Shown piece after piece: positions 14,205 to 26,900 of a stretch of 64,000 nt of DNA; the first letter of the stretch is position 1; every line of letters starts with the position of its first letter. The DNA lies in the NCBI GenBank assembly GCA_030141605.1, contig JAQGDQ010000075.1:648269-712268 (forward strand). The letters are read 5' to 3'. A program made the position numbers and the translations under genes. This DNA is from Tubiluchus corallicola. Its lineage: Eukaryota > Priapulida > Priapulimorpha > Priapulimorphida > Tubiluchidae. The notes under the pieces were generated by a model. The model was not told the origin of the DNA, made no database searches, and saw only the letters and a list, made by a program, of their open reading frames with translations.

Positions 14205-17200
14205 GAAACAGATACCCTAGTCTCACTGAATAAGCATCTAAATATACCATATGGAAATCATATTTTCAACGAAAAAAGGAGATTCTGCAAGAAGAAAGAA
14301 CAAGAAACAAAAATCTGCGGATCTTAAGAAAATAGCTGCAACGGTCTATGAGAATATTATACTTTTACTGAATACTAGCATTTTTCGTTGGCGTAGAAAC
14401 AGACCGTTCAAAGTTTGTCATTGTTAGTCGGCAATAAATCTATGACTGTCACTGGCATTGTGACTATAACTAAATAGACGTGACACATAAATTTTGTATC
14501 TACGCATTCAGGCCGTCGCATATTATGAGATAAATGATGAAGAACATAGTGATAAGTGATAAATTTTAACATTAGTGCACACAAACCCATTTCTAAGTTC
14601 AGAAGTGAGTAACGCTTAAATACAGGATAAAAATATTCAAAAATATAGAAAAACAATTGCATATACATGCGAGCATTAAGTTTAATTTCACATCGCAACA
14701 ATCACTTTGGCACTCACTGAAAGCTTTTATGTGATAAACAGAGAAAATTACAAATTTCTATCCAGTTAATCGTTTGTCCAAATTAAATTTTCAAGATCCA
14801 ATATTCCTGTCTATATGCGTTGTCTATTGTCATTCTTGAGAAACACAATTCTGATTAAATTTTCTCAGATTGAACGTTTGTGATTTTTTTTACAGTATGG
14901 TAAGGTTTTGTTGTTTTCTGATAATACACGCTTTGTCGACTTATGAATATTTAATTTTGTTATAAATATGTTATATTTTTAAAAATTGTTTTGAAAATTA
15001 ATTTACGCAAAAGGTTTCTGCATAAATGGTTTCTGAAGAGGAGAAACAACTCTTTGCCAATGATAGTAACACTGTTGTGTTATAGTTATAGAGGTCCTTA
15101 GATTATCTTATTTCTAGCGGATTGCAAAACGTGAATGACTACTACATAGTTTTACATAGTAAAAAGTTCGAGTTTTTATTTATTTTTACCATTTTTCGTC
15201 GTTATTGAGCCACCGGATTATTAACGGATGTTCGTTGACGTTTAATTCCTGAATTCTCATTGGAACACCTTTTAGAGGACTTTAATCAAACCACTACGAA
15301 TTACTAACTCAAAACTCAATCCCTCTCACAGCCCATTTAACAAAGACTTTCTACATTCAGCAAGGCGCGGAGGATTACGCAACAATTAGAATTTTAGTTC
15401 ATTTCTAGCAGTTGTTATATAGATTTCAAAAGAACATTGTAAATATCTGCCGTTACGTATTTTTAGCGTTTTAATTGCTTTTCCCACTTCGCGAAACAGT
15501 TACTTCTACTAGGCACTACATGTTCTCTTCATGATGTGCACTTGTGAGGAGGGGGGGGGGGGAGTAGGCTAGTCGTCATTTGATGACTTTGTTTTATTTA
15601 CTTTTTCGTCATCATATCTAGATACGGTTTAAACACGTTCACCATTTAGCCTTTGATATACAGAACTATTATTTCATCTATCGACTTACGTGTGTTGATT
15701 CGTGCCAAAAGCAGCAGTATTGTAATTGGCAAAGCAAACCATTTTTACAGAGCGGAAATATTCGCCAAGTTTCGTTTCTACAACAAAGGACTCAGATCAA
15801 TGGATGAAACAAAAACTACAGTTCCGCAAAATAAACTTATGTTTTTCATAAAGCCATTTGATTTGAATTCTTCTTGACTTCTTCTCGCTTTTGTGTTAAT
15901 TCGGGGAATTTGCAAGCGGATCGTAAGCTATGTCTAGATGATCAAACTTACTGTTTGAACTTTGAATTGCTATAACTCTGTGTTACAATGCAAATTCATT
16001 CTACACGATAATTGCTTCGTTTGAATTAAGGATTAAGTGAATCGTCGAAAAAAACATTTTTAAAACCAGTTTTGTAGCGGAAAGGAAAAAATGTGCATAA
16101 ATTTGGAACTCAGCCATCGACTTATATATGTATAAATGTTGCAATTTTGCTTTAACCACATTACAACCTGATTGCTTACGCTATTAACGTTTTTACGATC
16201 TCATTCTGTATTATATGAATAAAATTTAAAAAATCATATTTAATTAATATAATTAAACGATCCAAATAGTTTTGCAAAATTAATTATGAAAATTAGTGAT
16301 AAAAACTAATCAGAAATAGCATAAGAATTTTGTAATTCTCATTATAAGCTTTTTCAATGGTCTGTTAAGGCGGTTAAAATAGAACGAAACTCACAGTTAA
16401 AACTTCAAACAACATAATGTCAGGAACCGTCTGTTATTTTTATGTAAGCTGGTGTGCCACGCATATTACCGTAATTTGCCCAGCTGTGGCAGAACAAAAA
16501 TGATTAGAAGAAACTTAATACTGGTACTTCATTATTTAAAGACTGTGACTTCATTTTTGCGCAGTTTCACCAGTGCAAGCCAAGATCTAACAATTAACGA
16601 ATCTTCAAAGAATTGCTTCATTAATTATTCATAAACGTGAAGTAAAATTGTAGTAAAATATAATTGTGCTCGCACTTCAATAAATTTGATTCCATAGTGC
16701 TTTTTTAAGCCAACAGTCTGACTCAGTCAAACAATTAAAAGAAAACAAAAGATTGATTTGAGGAAATTTTTATTCTCTTGTTCTACCGACGTTACAATAC
16801 CCATCACAGATGTACAAGTGACGCCGAGTCTGTGTACAATAAGTAGAAATACTGTAAAACTCTTAACGTATCATTTGCTTATGATTTAAAATTTTGCTTG
16901 AACGTTTTTACCAAATCGCCTAGTCTATCATGGTCTCGTTTGTAAACTACAATAAAAGTCAATCTAATCAAGCTTACGGCAATATTACACACAGTGTGCA
17001 CTTTCAAATTCAATTTGCTAGTCAGCTATAATTTATTTACAATACCTTCTCGAGCTCCTTAAAGGATAAACAGAATTATATATCATTTGAGAAGTAATGA
17101 TGGAGAAAGCACAATAGTTTAAGATTAACTTTTGTTACATCACGGAAATTGGCAACTAAATGTCAAACCGAGTTCCCTCAGCTTTGTGTACATTACAAAG

Positions 17201-17861
17201 TCGCTTAGGGAAAATTGTTGCGTGGTCTAAAATGGCAACTTTTTGTTTTGTTTGTAGTTTAAGATCTTCTGAGCTTTCCCTGCATGATACGAGTAGACTA
17301 CACTTTTAGGACTGTAGATACCTAATAAAAGTACTAGATACTGTAAAATTGATCTGACAATTTGCAAAACGTTCGTGCTTTGTTTGAATGATAAATTACG
17401 CCATTAATCAGACGGACTTTAGTATGGAACAGAAAATTTAACTTAACAATACTGCTGTGCAACGACAACGTGTACTGGCAGAGGTTTAACAATGTGTTAA
17501 GGTCTTACTGCTGTATTCAAAGATGAAAATCTAATTACATCTTGATGAAGTACAATTATAGATAAGTAAGTTATTAAATTACATTTGCGTTCATAATATA
17601 TTATGTGGAAAGGAAAAGTGGAAATTTGGCACATAGATTCAGCTATAATATTAGCATGTTTCAAGAGTAACGTAGTATCCGGAATTTGATTTATGGACAA
17701 AATATGCAAATTAACTTTGTGATAAAGAATATAGTACAGACCAGATTTCTGAATAAATAGACATATTTAATCACCAGCGGTTATTTAATGAGCAAATTTA
17801 ACGAAAAAAAAGTTGCATTCAGGTTAAATCGCATTGTTTGACATCTAACAGACGAGCTAGC
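14205..17861. other. No gene recognised
   Basis: AT-rich, without coding signal on either strand. A 12-14 nt G homopolymer sits at about 15549-15562. Short ORFs (e.g. 15653-15877, 16452-16634, 17497-17709) have no splice or homology support. Confidence 0.5.
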
Positions 17862-17864
17862 TAA

Positions 17865-17939
17865 GGACCTGTTTGAACGGTGCGTTTTTGACGCAAGCGT
17901 CTGACTCATGCGTCAAAAACACACAGTGTAAATAGGCCC
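17865..17939. mobile_element. Harbinger/Tourist-like MITE, 75 bp, with TAA target-site duplication
   Basis: The element is almost entirely one hairpin. The left end GGACCTGTTTGAACGGTGCG pairs with the right end, whose reverse complement begins GGGCCTATTTACACTGTGTG, and both continue into TTTTTGACGCA. TAA flanks both ends (17862-17864 and 17940-17942). A 3-bp TAA/TTA duplication and GGSCCTGTTT-type termini are typical of PIF/Harbinger MITEs. It is non-autonomous and has no ORF. Confidence 0.75.
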
Positions 17940-18662
17940 TAACAGTAGTCGATAATATTGAGGCATATTTTTGCATCTACTTGTGCGTGAAACTAAGATT
18001 ACCATGTTGCAATACAGGTATATGGTTCTTCAGTACAGAATCTAACAAGGTTCTTAAATTAAATTAACAGACGAAAGCAACAGTTTTGACCCATACAAAT
18101 TACAGCTGTGACTTATAAAATTAATTGTGGACAATATGAAGAATGTTATAGGGCCTATGTCTACATTAATTATGTAAACGTAAACAACCAGATTATAAAT
18201 AATGTACGGTAAATTACCTTTAATATTCGCGGGCTAAAGCCGGATGTCGGACAGATGAACGATGGTTTCTTATATTTAGTTACAAGGTGTGCAAATTCCT
18301 GCTTGCCATAGGAGTTATTTTTCTTAGAATCGCTATTGTGATTCTATACAGTCAAACTCTTGCCAAACGCAACAAAATGTTGAGACATGTTGTGAACTAA
18401 AGCAGACTGACATAATTCTGAACAGAATTTGAAAGGACTAAAATCTCACTCTGCAAAAACTGAAAACTCCCAAATTTACAAATTTCGCATTTTCTGTTCA
18501 ATATGCTATCAAGGGAATAAGACATAGAAACCAAGGCATAACTACAGGATCGACATTAAGAAACATAAAGCACGCAAAGGCAAACAAATATCATAATAAT
18601 AATTATTACAAGTGATGCATGGAAGATTATTGATTGGTTAGCAGCTTTTTTTGTATAAAATA

Positions 18663-18668
18663 TTTATT
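18663..18668 (-). terminator. Candidate polyadenylation signal of the allatostatin-C-type gene
   Basis: AATAAA on the minus strand, about 275 nt after the TGA stop at 18942. It is the first canonical hexamer downstream of the terminal exon that I found. Confidence 0.5.
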
Positions 18669-18941
18669 ACAAAAAATAAATTGCCTTATCCGTAGCTAAT
18701 TAATTAAATTCTATTATACACTATGCATTATTCTTCAATTCCACCATGTCACCAAGTAGATGATCCTGCAAGATGTCTACAATTATTATTCCTGAATGCG
18801 AAACTTCGATGTGGTAATAATGCAATCGTACACTTCTCCCTTAATGACGCAGTGGATAATTTAGTAATGGAATAGAAACAGTCCCAAAAGGTGAGCAATG
18901 TGCGCAATATGTCAGAGCCGGGTAATTCCCACAGATACTGT

Positions 18942-21900
18942 TCACTTCCGTCGACCAAAACAAGAAATTGGGTGAAGCTGCAAAAGAAATAATAAATGTT
19001 CTGTATAGATAGGCACGTACGATTATAGATAAGTACAAAATCTAGCTTAATTCGTTAATTCATTAATTCATTCATTCGTCCATCCATCCATCCATCCATC
19101 CATCCATCCATCCATCCATCCATCCATCCATCCATCCATCCATCCAGTCATTCATTCATTCATTTTTATTTTGTTATTAAGTCAGCCAGTTGGTTGGCAA
19201 GTTAGCTGGTTATTGGGACAGTCAGTCAATCAGTCAGTCCGTCATTTATTTATTTGCCTTTTTCCTATTGTTTCTATCTTGCTTCGTTTCTTCTTCTGCA
19301 TTATGTCCCTCCTTCCACACTTCCTAACCGGTTCTCACATCTTCCTTATGTCCTTCCCTAGTTCGTTTCTTTCTTGTGTCTTTTTTTCTTATTCTCTTCT
19401 CTTCCCTCTGCTCTACCTTCAGCACCGTAAGACATTTCCTTTCCTTCCTCCCTCTTTTTGTACATTTTTCTATCTGCTCCAATTGTTTACTTATTTTTTG
19501 TATTCCGTTTACTCTGTCGATTTAAGCTGAAAGTGAGTAAATCGTTTGATAGTTTTAGAGCTTCGCATTTCAGAGAACATTAAAACAACTGGCAAACAGA
19601 GGCTCCTTTGGTTATCCGAGTGATTCGCATCTGGTAAGGCTAAGCCTGTGACCTGAAATAAATAATGCAAAAAAGGACGGCCTGGCGACCAGCAGACGAT
19701 CAAGTAGACAATTATGCTTGCCTCCATTTTGAATCGAAAATGGCGGATGCGACTCAGATACAGATTTCATTTTAGCATATTTCTATGACGATCCATCGCG
19801 AATTAGCAGAGCGTTAGATTTTCTCGAAAATTATGTTATTTTGAATTCAAAATGGTGGATCGAAAATCCGATTCCGCCAGTCGATGCGAAATTCCTGCTA
19901 GTATGTTCGTGTTAAGTTTCATGACGACCCATTGTAAATCCACGGCATTTTGAAAATAGTCGCCCCAGCAACAATGACAACAACAACAACAAGTTTCAGA
20001 TGAGGAGCGGTTTGAGTCGAGCCTCAACCAAAAGCTGAATTTTTAAGTAGCTTTTCTGCATCTAGGAATGTGCAATTTCAAGAATATAAAAAGTAATACT
20101 TCGGGCAAACTACGAATTTAAAGAAAGGTCCCCAGAGCATAAACCTAGTATATTAAACTCGACAGTTAGCTCTTGACAACTACCCTGCAACAAATCTGTG
20201 ACTTGTCCGTCACGCAATGTAGGCAGGCAATTTTTCGTACAAACTGACTTAAGTTTTAATCAGTGTTATTATCACTTTACATGGTCATCCAGCCACCGCA
20301 AATTCACTAACCTCTAAAATAAAGGCAACATGTAAAGAACCCATGGTCGTACCTTTTTATTCTTAGTCTTTGTATGTTTTGTAATTATTGCATTTGACCC
20401 TCTGTGTGTGACATAAATCGTCTATGTCTGTGTCTATGGTTAAGACCGTTATGCAGCTTAGTTATATAAAATTTCTATCAGAATAAAGGTCTGAGCGTTA
20501 TACATTTAAGTTATTGACTGTTAAAGTTAAAAGACTTTTACCTGACATTTTCTGAAATAATCTCGCTTCTCCGCTAGCGGTTGTACATCTCGTCCTCCTT
20601 CCACTGCTCTCATAATAGCATTGTCTATGAGCATGTTCAACAATCGGTACTGATCTGCACTTTCCTACATAAAAATATAAAATTGTTAAATAATCTGAGG
20701 CAAGCGGAATACATTAATAAATACGTGTAGCTAATTTTAATGTTCTTACAACGTAAAAGAATAATAACTATAGTCGATAATCTTAGTGTAATGGTTGATA
20801 TATTTGACTAGAATCAGAAAGTTCTGGGAATTTTCTCTATCGCCCTACATTTGGAATATATATCGCCCTGTCAGAATACAATACAGTCGTAGGTTCTGCA
20901 AATCTATGAATGTAATATGAATTATTGTTGTACTGTAGAACTATCTTATGGCAAATTTAATTAATGTAAGCCTAATCATGTAAATAGATTCACTATCTTC
21001 CATAATATGATTTTTATTTTGCATATCTTCATTACTAAAGTATTAATTAATTTGTCCAAGTCCTTCTGTCTTCATGAGGATTTAAAAACGTGATTGTTAC
21101 TTCGTTCATTGGGAGGGAATAATTGTGTGGGGTCGGGTTGTCTTTGGTGAACAAAGTTAAATAACACATACCAAGCTTGGTCTGTACGTAGGTGGGTGAT
21201 AGCTAGGCAAACTGCTGCTCGGCTGCTTCACCTGTCATACTGCTATCAGCAATTTATGTACTAAAGGGAATATGCACACTACGGAATATTAGGAATCTGA
21301 CCCTATCCAACCAAGCCCAGATTGGGCGTGGGTTTTCGGCTAACTTCGTTGGCGATCGTAGCGGTGTCATTAATAATTAGCTAGATACCAGTCCCGCCAC
21401 AGTCATTTACTTTAAGTAGGCCCTATACTTGAGTGTTGATCTGGGCTTGCAGAGTGATGAACTGTAGGGCTATAATATGGAAGGAATTTATATTGTAACG
21501 AACCCTTTCCCTAGGGAAATGCAGGTATCTGTGACATCATTTCCCTTTATAGCAAATGGCTTGTACCTGACGAAGCCTGTGCATATTTTAGGCCCTATTT
21601 AGTCTGCTTTACACTAAACTCATTGGTTCAGTTCTTAGTTCCCTGTCATACAGCACGCAAGAAAGGACTTCTGGGAAATTATTACCCGTTAATTTCCGGT
21701 TATGTCGTTCTTTTGATGGTGTTGGGCACGTAAGCTCAGTACAGTAAGAGACCATTCTGACAATAAAAACTAGCAAAGTGTTTAGCAGTTATTAAATGAA
21801 GTATATAAATATAATATTAAACATCTACTGAAAAAAATGAATGATTTAATGAAAAACGAGTAAAAGATATACGCACGAACTGATGCCTATGAACTAAATA

Positions 21901-23912
21901 AGAATGTATCATATAAATGAACAATCGCAGAAAAAAGATTTTACCGTTATTGGTGACAAATTGGTTTTTTGACACTTGTTCTATTGCATTATCATTTGCA
22001 TAAAGAAGAAAGAGATAAATAGACAGAGGAGAAAGAGAGAAAGAAAGCATTAAAATGAAAACATTTTATAAAATGTCGTATAAACCATGTAGTATTTGTA
22101 CTAAGAGCTGCATAATTTCATTTTTCATGTTATTATAAATTGTTCACTCTGTTGTAAAAAGTTACAAACGCATAATTGGTTGATCGACCGGGTCGCGAAT
22201 GAGATAAAAAAGTGTCGTTGTTACATGATGCTTACATGCGATCTTACCTAGGAGTTGGTCAAGCATTAGTTGAAAGTGTGGCTAAGCGTTGCAGAGTACT
22301 CATGGGATAGCAGGGGTTAACCGTAAAACGAAACGTTCGCACAAATATAGTTGACAGGATTCGGGAGTTGGCGTTTTATTTCCAAGAACGTTTTTCATAC
22401 ACCAAATGGCAGCTTTTACGATGTTAATAACAGCAATCATTCAAATTGCCATAGATGGAAAAGTGTAAGGTTTAACTCCTTTGTGGGCTTCTGCCACGTG
22501 ATGTGGCAAAAGAACAGAAACCTGATGCTGATTGATAGTGACAAATCATAGGTTTTATTCGACTTAATCTGCCGATATCACTGACAGTTGCGTTATTTTA
22601 AACCTCGCACCTTTTATCCCTTAAACGTCAGACCATGGAAGTAGGTGTATTTGGAAACAAAAATGCAACGTTATATATACAATTGCATAGTGGCTAAGTG
22701 ACAAATTTTTATGAGAAATGTTCTTTACATAAACAAACAGGAATAAAGACCGTAAAATGTAAAATTATCATAGAGAAGTTTGATTTGCCTGGGTAATTAA
22801 TCAACCCAATGGAGAATAATTCGCGAATTTTGTAATTTTTACTCGTGCTTAAAAAACTTTGTGCATGTAAGGTGTTAAAAAGTAACGCTAAATCGAATAA
22901 ACCACTAAATGGAGTTTCTTAGCTTCCGAGGTTATTATGCGCAAAAAGTGAAGCTTACGATGACTATATATGTAGATTTTTGTTACAAGCAAAAAAAAGG
23001 CTAAAAGATAACAGAGATCAGAAACCATTTACAATGCAAAATGGCTGATGACTACAGAGCTAATATTTTCAAAAAAAAGATCTTCAAGATCAATAAAAAA
23101 ATTAAAATCATTTAGTACTCTTGAAGTATTCGGAAGTGAAAACCGAGTTTGTCCACACAACAAGTATTAATTCCCACTTAGTATTAACTAACGCCGTTAA
23201 TTGCCCCGCAAAATAACCAATCGCAACAAGAAGTACAATGATGTTGAAAACTGGTGAGCTAAGGATATCTGGCGTCCTGAAAGCATATACACACGAACTT
23301 CCAAGAAGGTGACCAGAAATACTAATACAAATAAACGAACTAAATAAATTCAGGATAAATCCGTTCTATTGCACATTAAGATAAATCCATTGTGTTGTAC
23401 CTAAGCCTAATGTGGAGAAAAGGCTTTGGGAGTTGTGAACAGAAAAAAAGTGAGAAACTGCTCCCTATTTTGGTATATTCGTTTTAGTTATCATATTTCC
23501 TTTTTTTTCATGTCGTGACTTAATGCTCTATATAGGTCTTTTGCTCTGTGGCTGTGGCAAACGATGACTATACATGCCACACCAAGTACTGAAGGACTAC
23601 TCATACACAAATTAGGCTTTGTAAATACTTCTTTATGTCTATGCTTAGACGAGGAACAAAATGTCGAGCACTTGAGGTACAGACTCATGTTAACTGATGA
23701 TACTATCACGCAGCAGTTTTTAGTAAGGTTAGACCGAAAAAATTTGAGTAATATAGACGTAGAAAAAAGGTCGAGGACTTAAAGACTTATTTCGTTAGTT
23801 TCGCAATATTATGCGCAGTATTTATATTAACTAAACAAATAGCTAGAAAAGTAATGGGCTTGTATATATTTAAAAATTTGTTGTAAATATGTTGGCTTGC
23901 AAGTAGAGGCGG

Positions 23913-23946
<34 letters not shown>

Positions 23947-26900
23947 TATATTATATTATAAAAATAAAGATTTATTATCATCGTCATCATCATAATATAA
24001 ATATGAATAGATGAACTATGAATATTCAAAATTAATTTATTAATATTAAAAAGTGATTTTTGAATATTTAAACTGTTATTCATAAATGATTTATTACTAT
24101 TAGAAATTCCACTTTGGCGTTCTATATGTTCCATTACCCTCAAACAAAGTGCAGTAGTTATATAACATATTTACTGTATGTAGCATTCGAAAGGCAATAT
24201 TTTCTACATCTCAAGACGCTGATGATCTTTTCACATCATTAGAAATGTGGATGATATTGGGCAAGTCAGATAATATAATAAGTGGGTTTTTAAAACAATA
24301 AGAATTCAAGCTTAGTAGCAAGAAGACAATTTAATATCGCATTCAGCATGGAGGTGACGAAACTTTAAAAAATGTAAATATCTGGGCAGGTTGTTGTGAC
24401 ATTCTGCGGGGTATAATATTAAAGGATAAATTGATTTGTCAGGAATACAGGGCAAACGTTTTCTTTTATCTAAACTGAACACACCACAGTGCATCACGTT
24501 TGGGTAAAAGTAATAAAGAGAAAAATTATTAAGCTTTTCCACACTAATCTCTCAACGCATGGTCTTTTATCCAAAATTACACGAAGGTCCTAGTAGTTTG
24601 GTTAAAACCGGGACGCACGCGTTCTTCGTGCTATTTTCAATGTATTTAGAAATTCAAGAATGAACAGCTGGCAAAGAAGCGTAATTGCTTTTTTATAAAA
24701 ACCACAAATTATTCAATAGCAAACTTAACGAATAAATCAATAGTCACTTCCACATATACGTGTGACAAAACTCAAATCACCCCAAATCTAGGTTAATGAA
24801 AGGTGAGGTAGAGATATTTGCCAGCGTGTGGATCCAGTAGACAGTCCAGTGGACTTAGAGAATGCACCTCAGCACGTTGAGCGACCACGGACCCAGTCGT
24901 CGCGTATATATCTGCACAGAAACTGCTTGTAGCGGCTCACAACTTTGCTGATCCTCCCGCAAACGTGAATTTGACAGGAACTACTATCCCAAAACTTCAA
25001 GCGACTCCGTAAACTCGTGTTTTCCAGGATTCGTCAAAGTTGCACAAGAAAGCGAGAAAACTCTTCGCTTCAACAATACACCTGGAACCCATTGAGCATT
25101 CTCACCCAATCCGATTCTGTTAACCCGGATGCCTGCACTCCACCAGTCCCACTAGCAACCGATGTGGACTCCGCATCCATTCCAAACAAGCCACACAATA
25201 TGAAGCTCCACGGCTACTTTTAATGCTGCGAAAGAACCATCTTGGACTTCTCTCAAAGAAATAGAGAACGTAAACTAAAAATCACTTGTTTGGGATGGCA
25301 GTTATCAAGGAACTGTTTCGCTGCTCCTCTCGATCCAACAGATTACAGGATCACCAAAATCTGCTGCAAAATGTCTTTCCTCTATAGCAGCATAACCTGT
25401 AACGTCAGCAACAAGGAAATCATGGCTCAATGAATCCCCGAGGCGCGAAGATTTACCTGTGGATAACCACTGAAGTCGTGTTAAGGAAGATTGCTATCAA
25501 AAACGGGAAGGAGAGAGGTACTGAAGGATGGGCACAGACCCAACCCCATCACACAACAAAAGTGAACATTTTATTATTAAAGCCATTAATTAAAATGGTG
25601 TACAAATGAACTCCTGAACTCCGGACGAGGCCGACTGTGACGCCACAGTTGTTAAACATTGATGCTAACAGCGCAGGAAGATTCTGTGACACTGGCCGCC
25701 TTATTCAAATCTCACTTACGTTTTTTTGAAAACTCCTGTAGGCAAACTTCTACTTCCTGTCTACATCAGCTGAAGCTGTATGCAGAACGATGAACACTAA
25801 AAGTTAAGCAGCAAAGGAAACAGAATCTTTCCACAGAATCTTTCCACAGAATTGGATATCAAATGGCCTGATGAACTATCCAATACGTATAGAAAGAATT
25901 GGAAAGGCAAAACAAAATCTGAAGACTGCATCACTTTAAATGTGCTCGAGGAATCTCAGATTTACTTACTATACTTGTCTTACTTGAACCAACACAATGC
26001 CCAAAAATGATCAACTACTGACTTATACTGACATACTATCGACTCGCCGCCTTTCAATGTAAGTGCAACAATACATGTGCAACAATACATGTGCAATAGT
26101 GCATGTGCAACAATACATGTGCAACAATACATGAGCAAAAATGTGAGAACAATCATCATACAGTTGCCGAGAAATAGTAAAAACTGTCCCAAAGTACGTC
26201 ATTCAAGCAATCTATCGCGGACATTCTCATTGCTTAACTGCCTTGTGCCACGTGCTACTTGAAGTTCTCCAAGTTCGAAAAAGCCTTTCAGCGATAAATT
26301 GAAGGTCTTCGTAAGTGCCCAAAGCCGCGCCAACATTATTATACCGCCATGCGCATTTAAGTTGTTTACCGCTTTTCCGGACGAAATGGCCAATCGTTGT
26401 GTTATAGCAATGCTATCATTTTGTAATGAAATTGCCTGTTATCATGCACAAAGTCTATGGGCGATCATTGACAATTTTAACTGAGATTTCCAAGAAGATT
26501 GCAATATCCGCTTACCTTCACGTTTTCACGTTTTTGCGCCTAGGATATTACATACGCGTATAATGATCACGCTTATCCAATCATGTATATTACCCACAGA
26601 GGAAAAAACTAAAATAAACTGCCTGAACAAAACAGAGAAGTTATGGCCATTCAAGACCCTAGTCAAGATAACCAACTTGACTTATACCAAAGACCTAAAA
26701 TCTCATTTGTACATTTTTATTACAAAAAGTTTACTGGCGCTGTGTTGCTAACCACCAATAACTTCTAACGTCGCTTTTACACGCTGTCAGAATTTCAGAT
26801 ATGTACACAGGATAAACATTACACAATGGTAAAGAAACAAAAAAATTAAAAACAATTCAAACGTGAATGAAATATATCAAATGTGTCTTCTACACGTAAA

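Noticed and set aside
18749-19038. Longer minus-strand ORFs overlapping AstC exon 3 in other frames
   Set aside because: The phase-0 frame dictated by exon 2 reads [11 protein letters not shown]-stop, which completes a known peptide motif. The other frames have no recognisable content.
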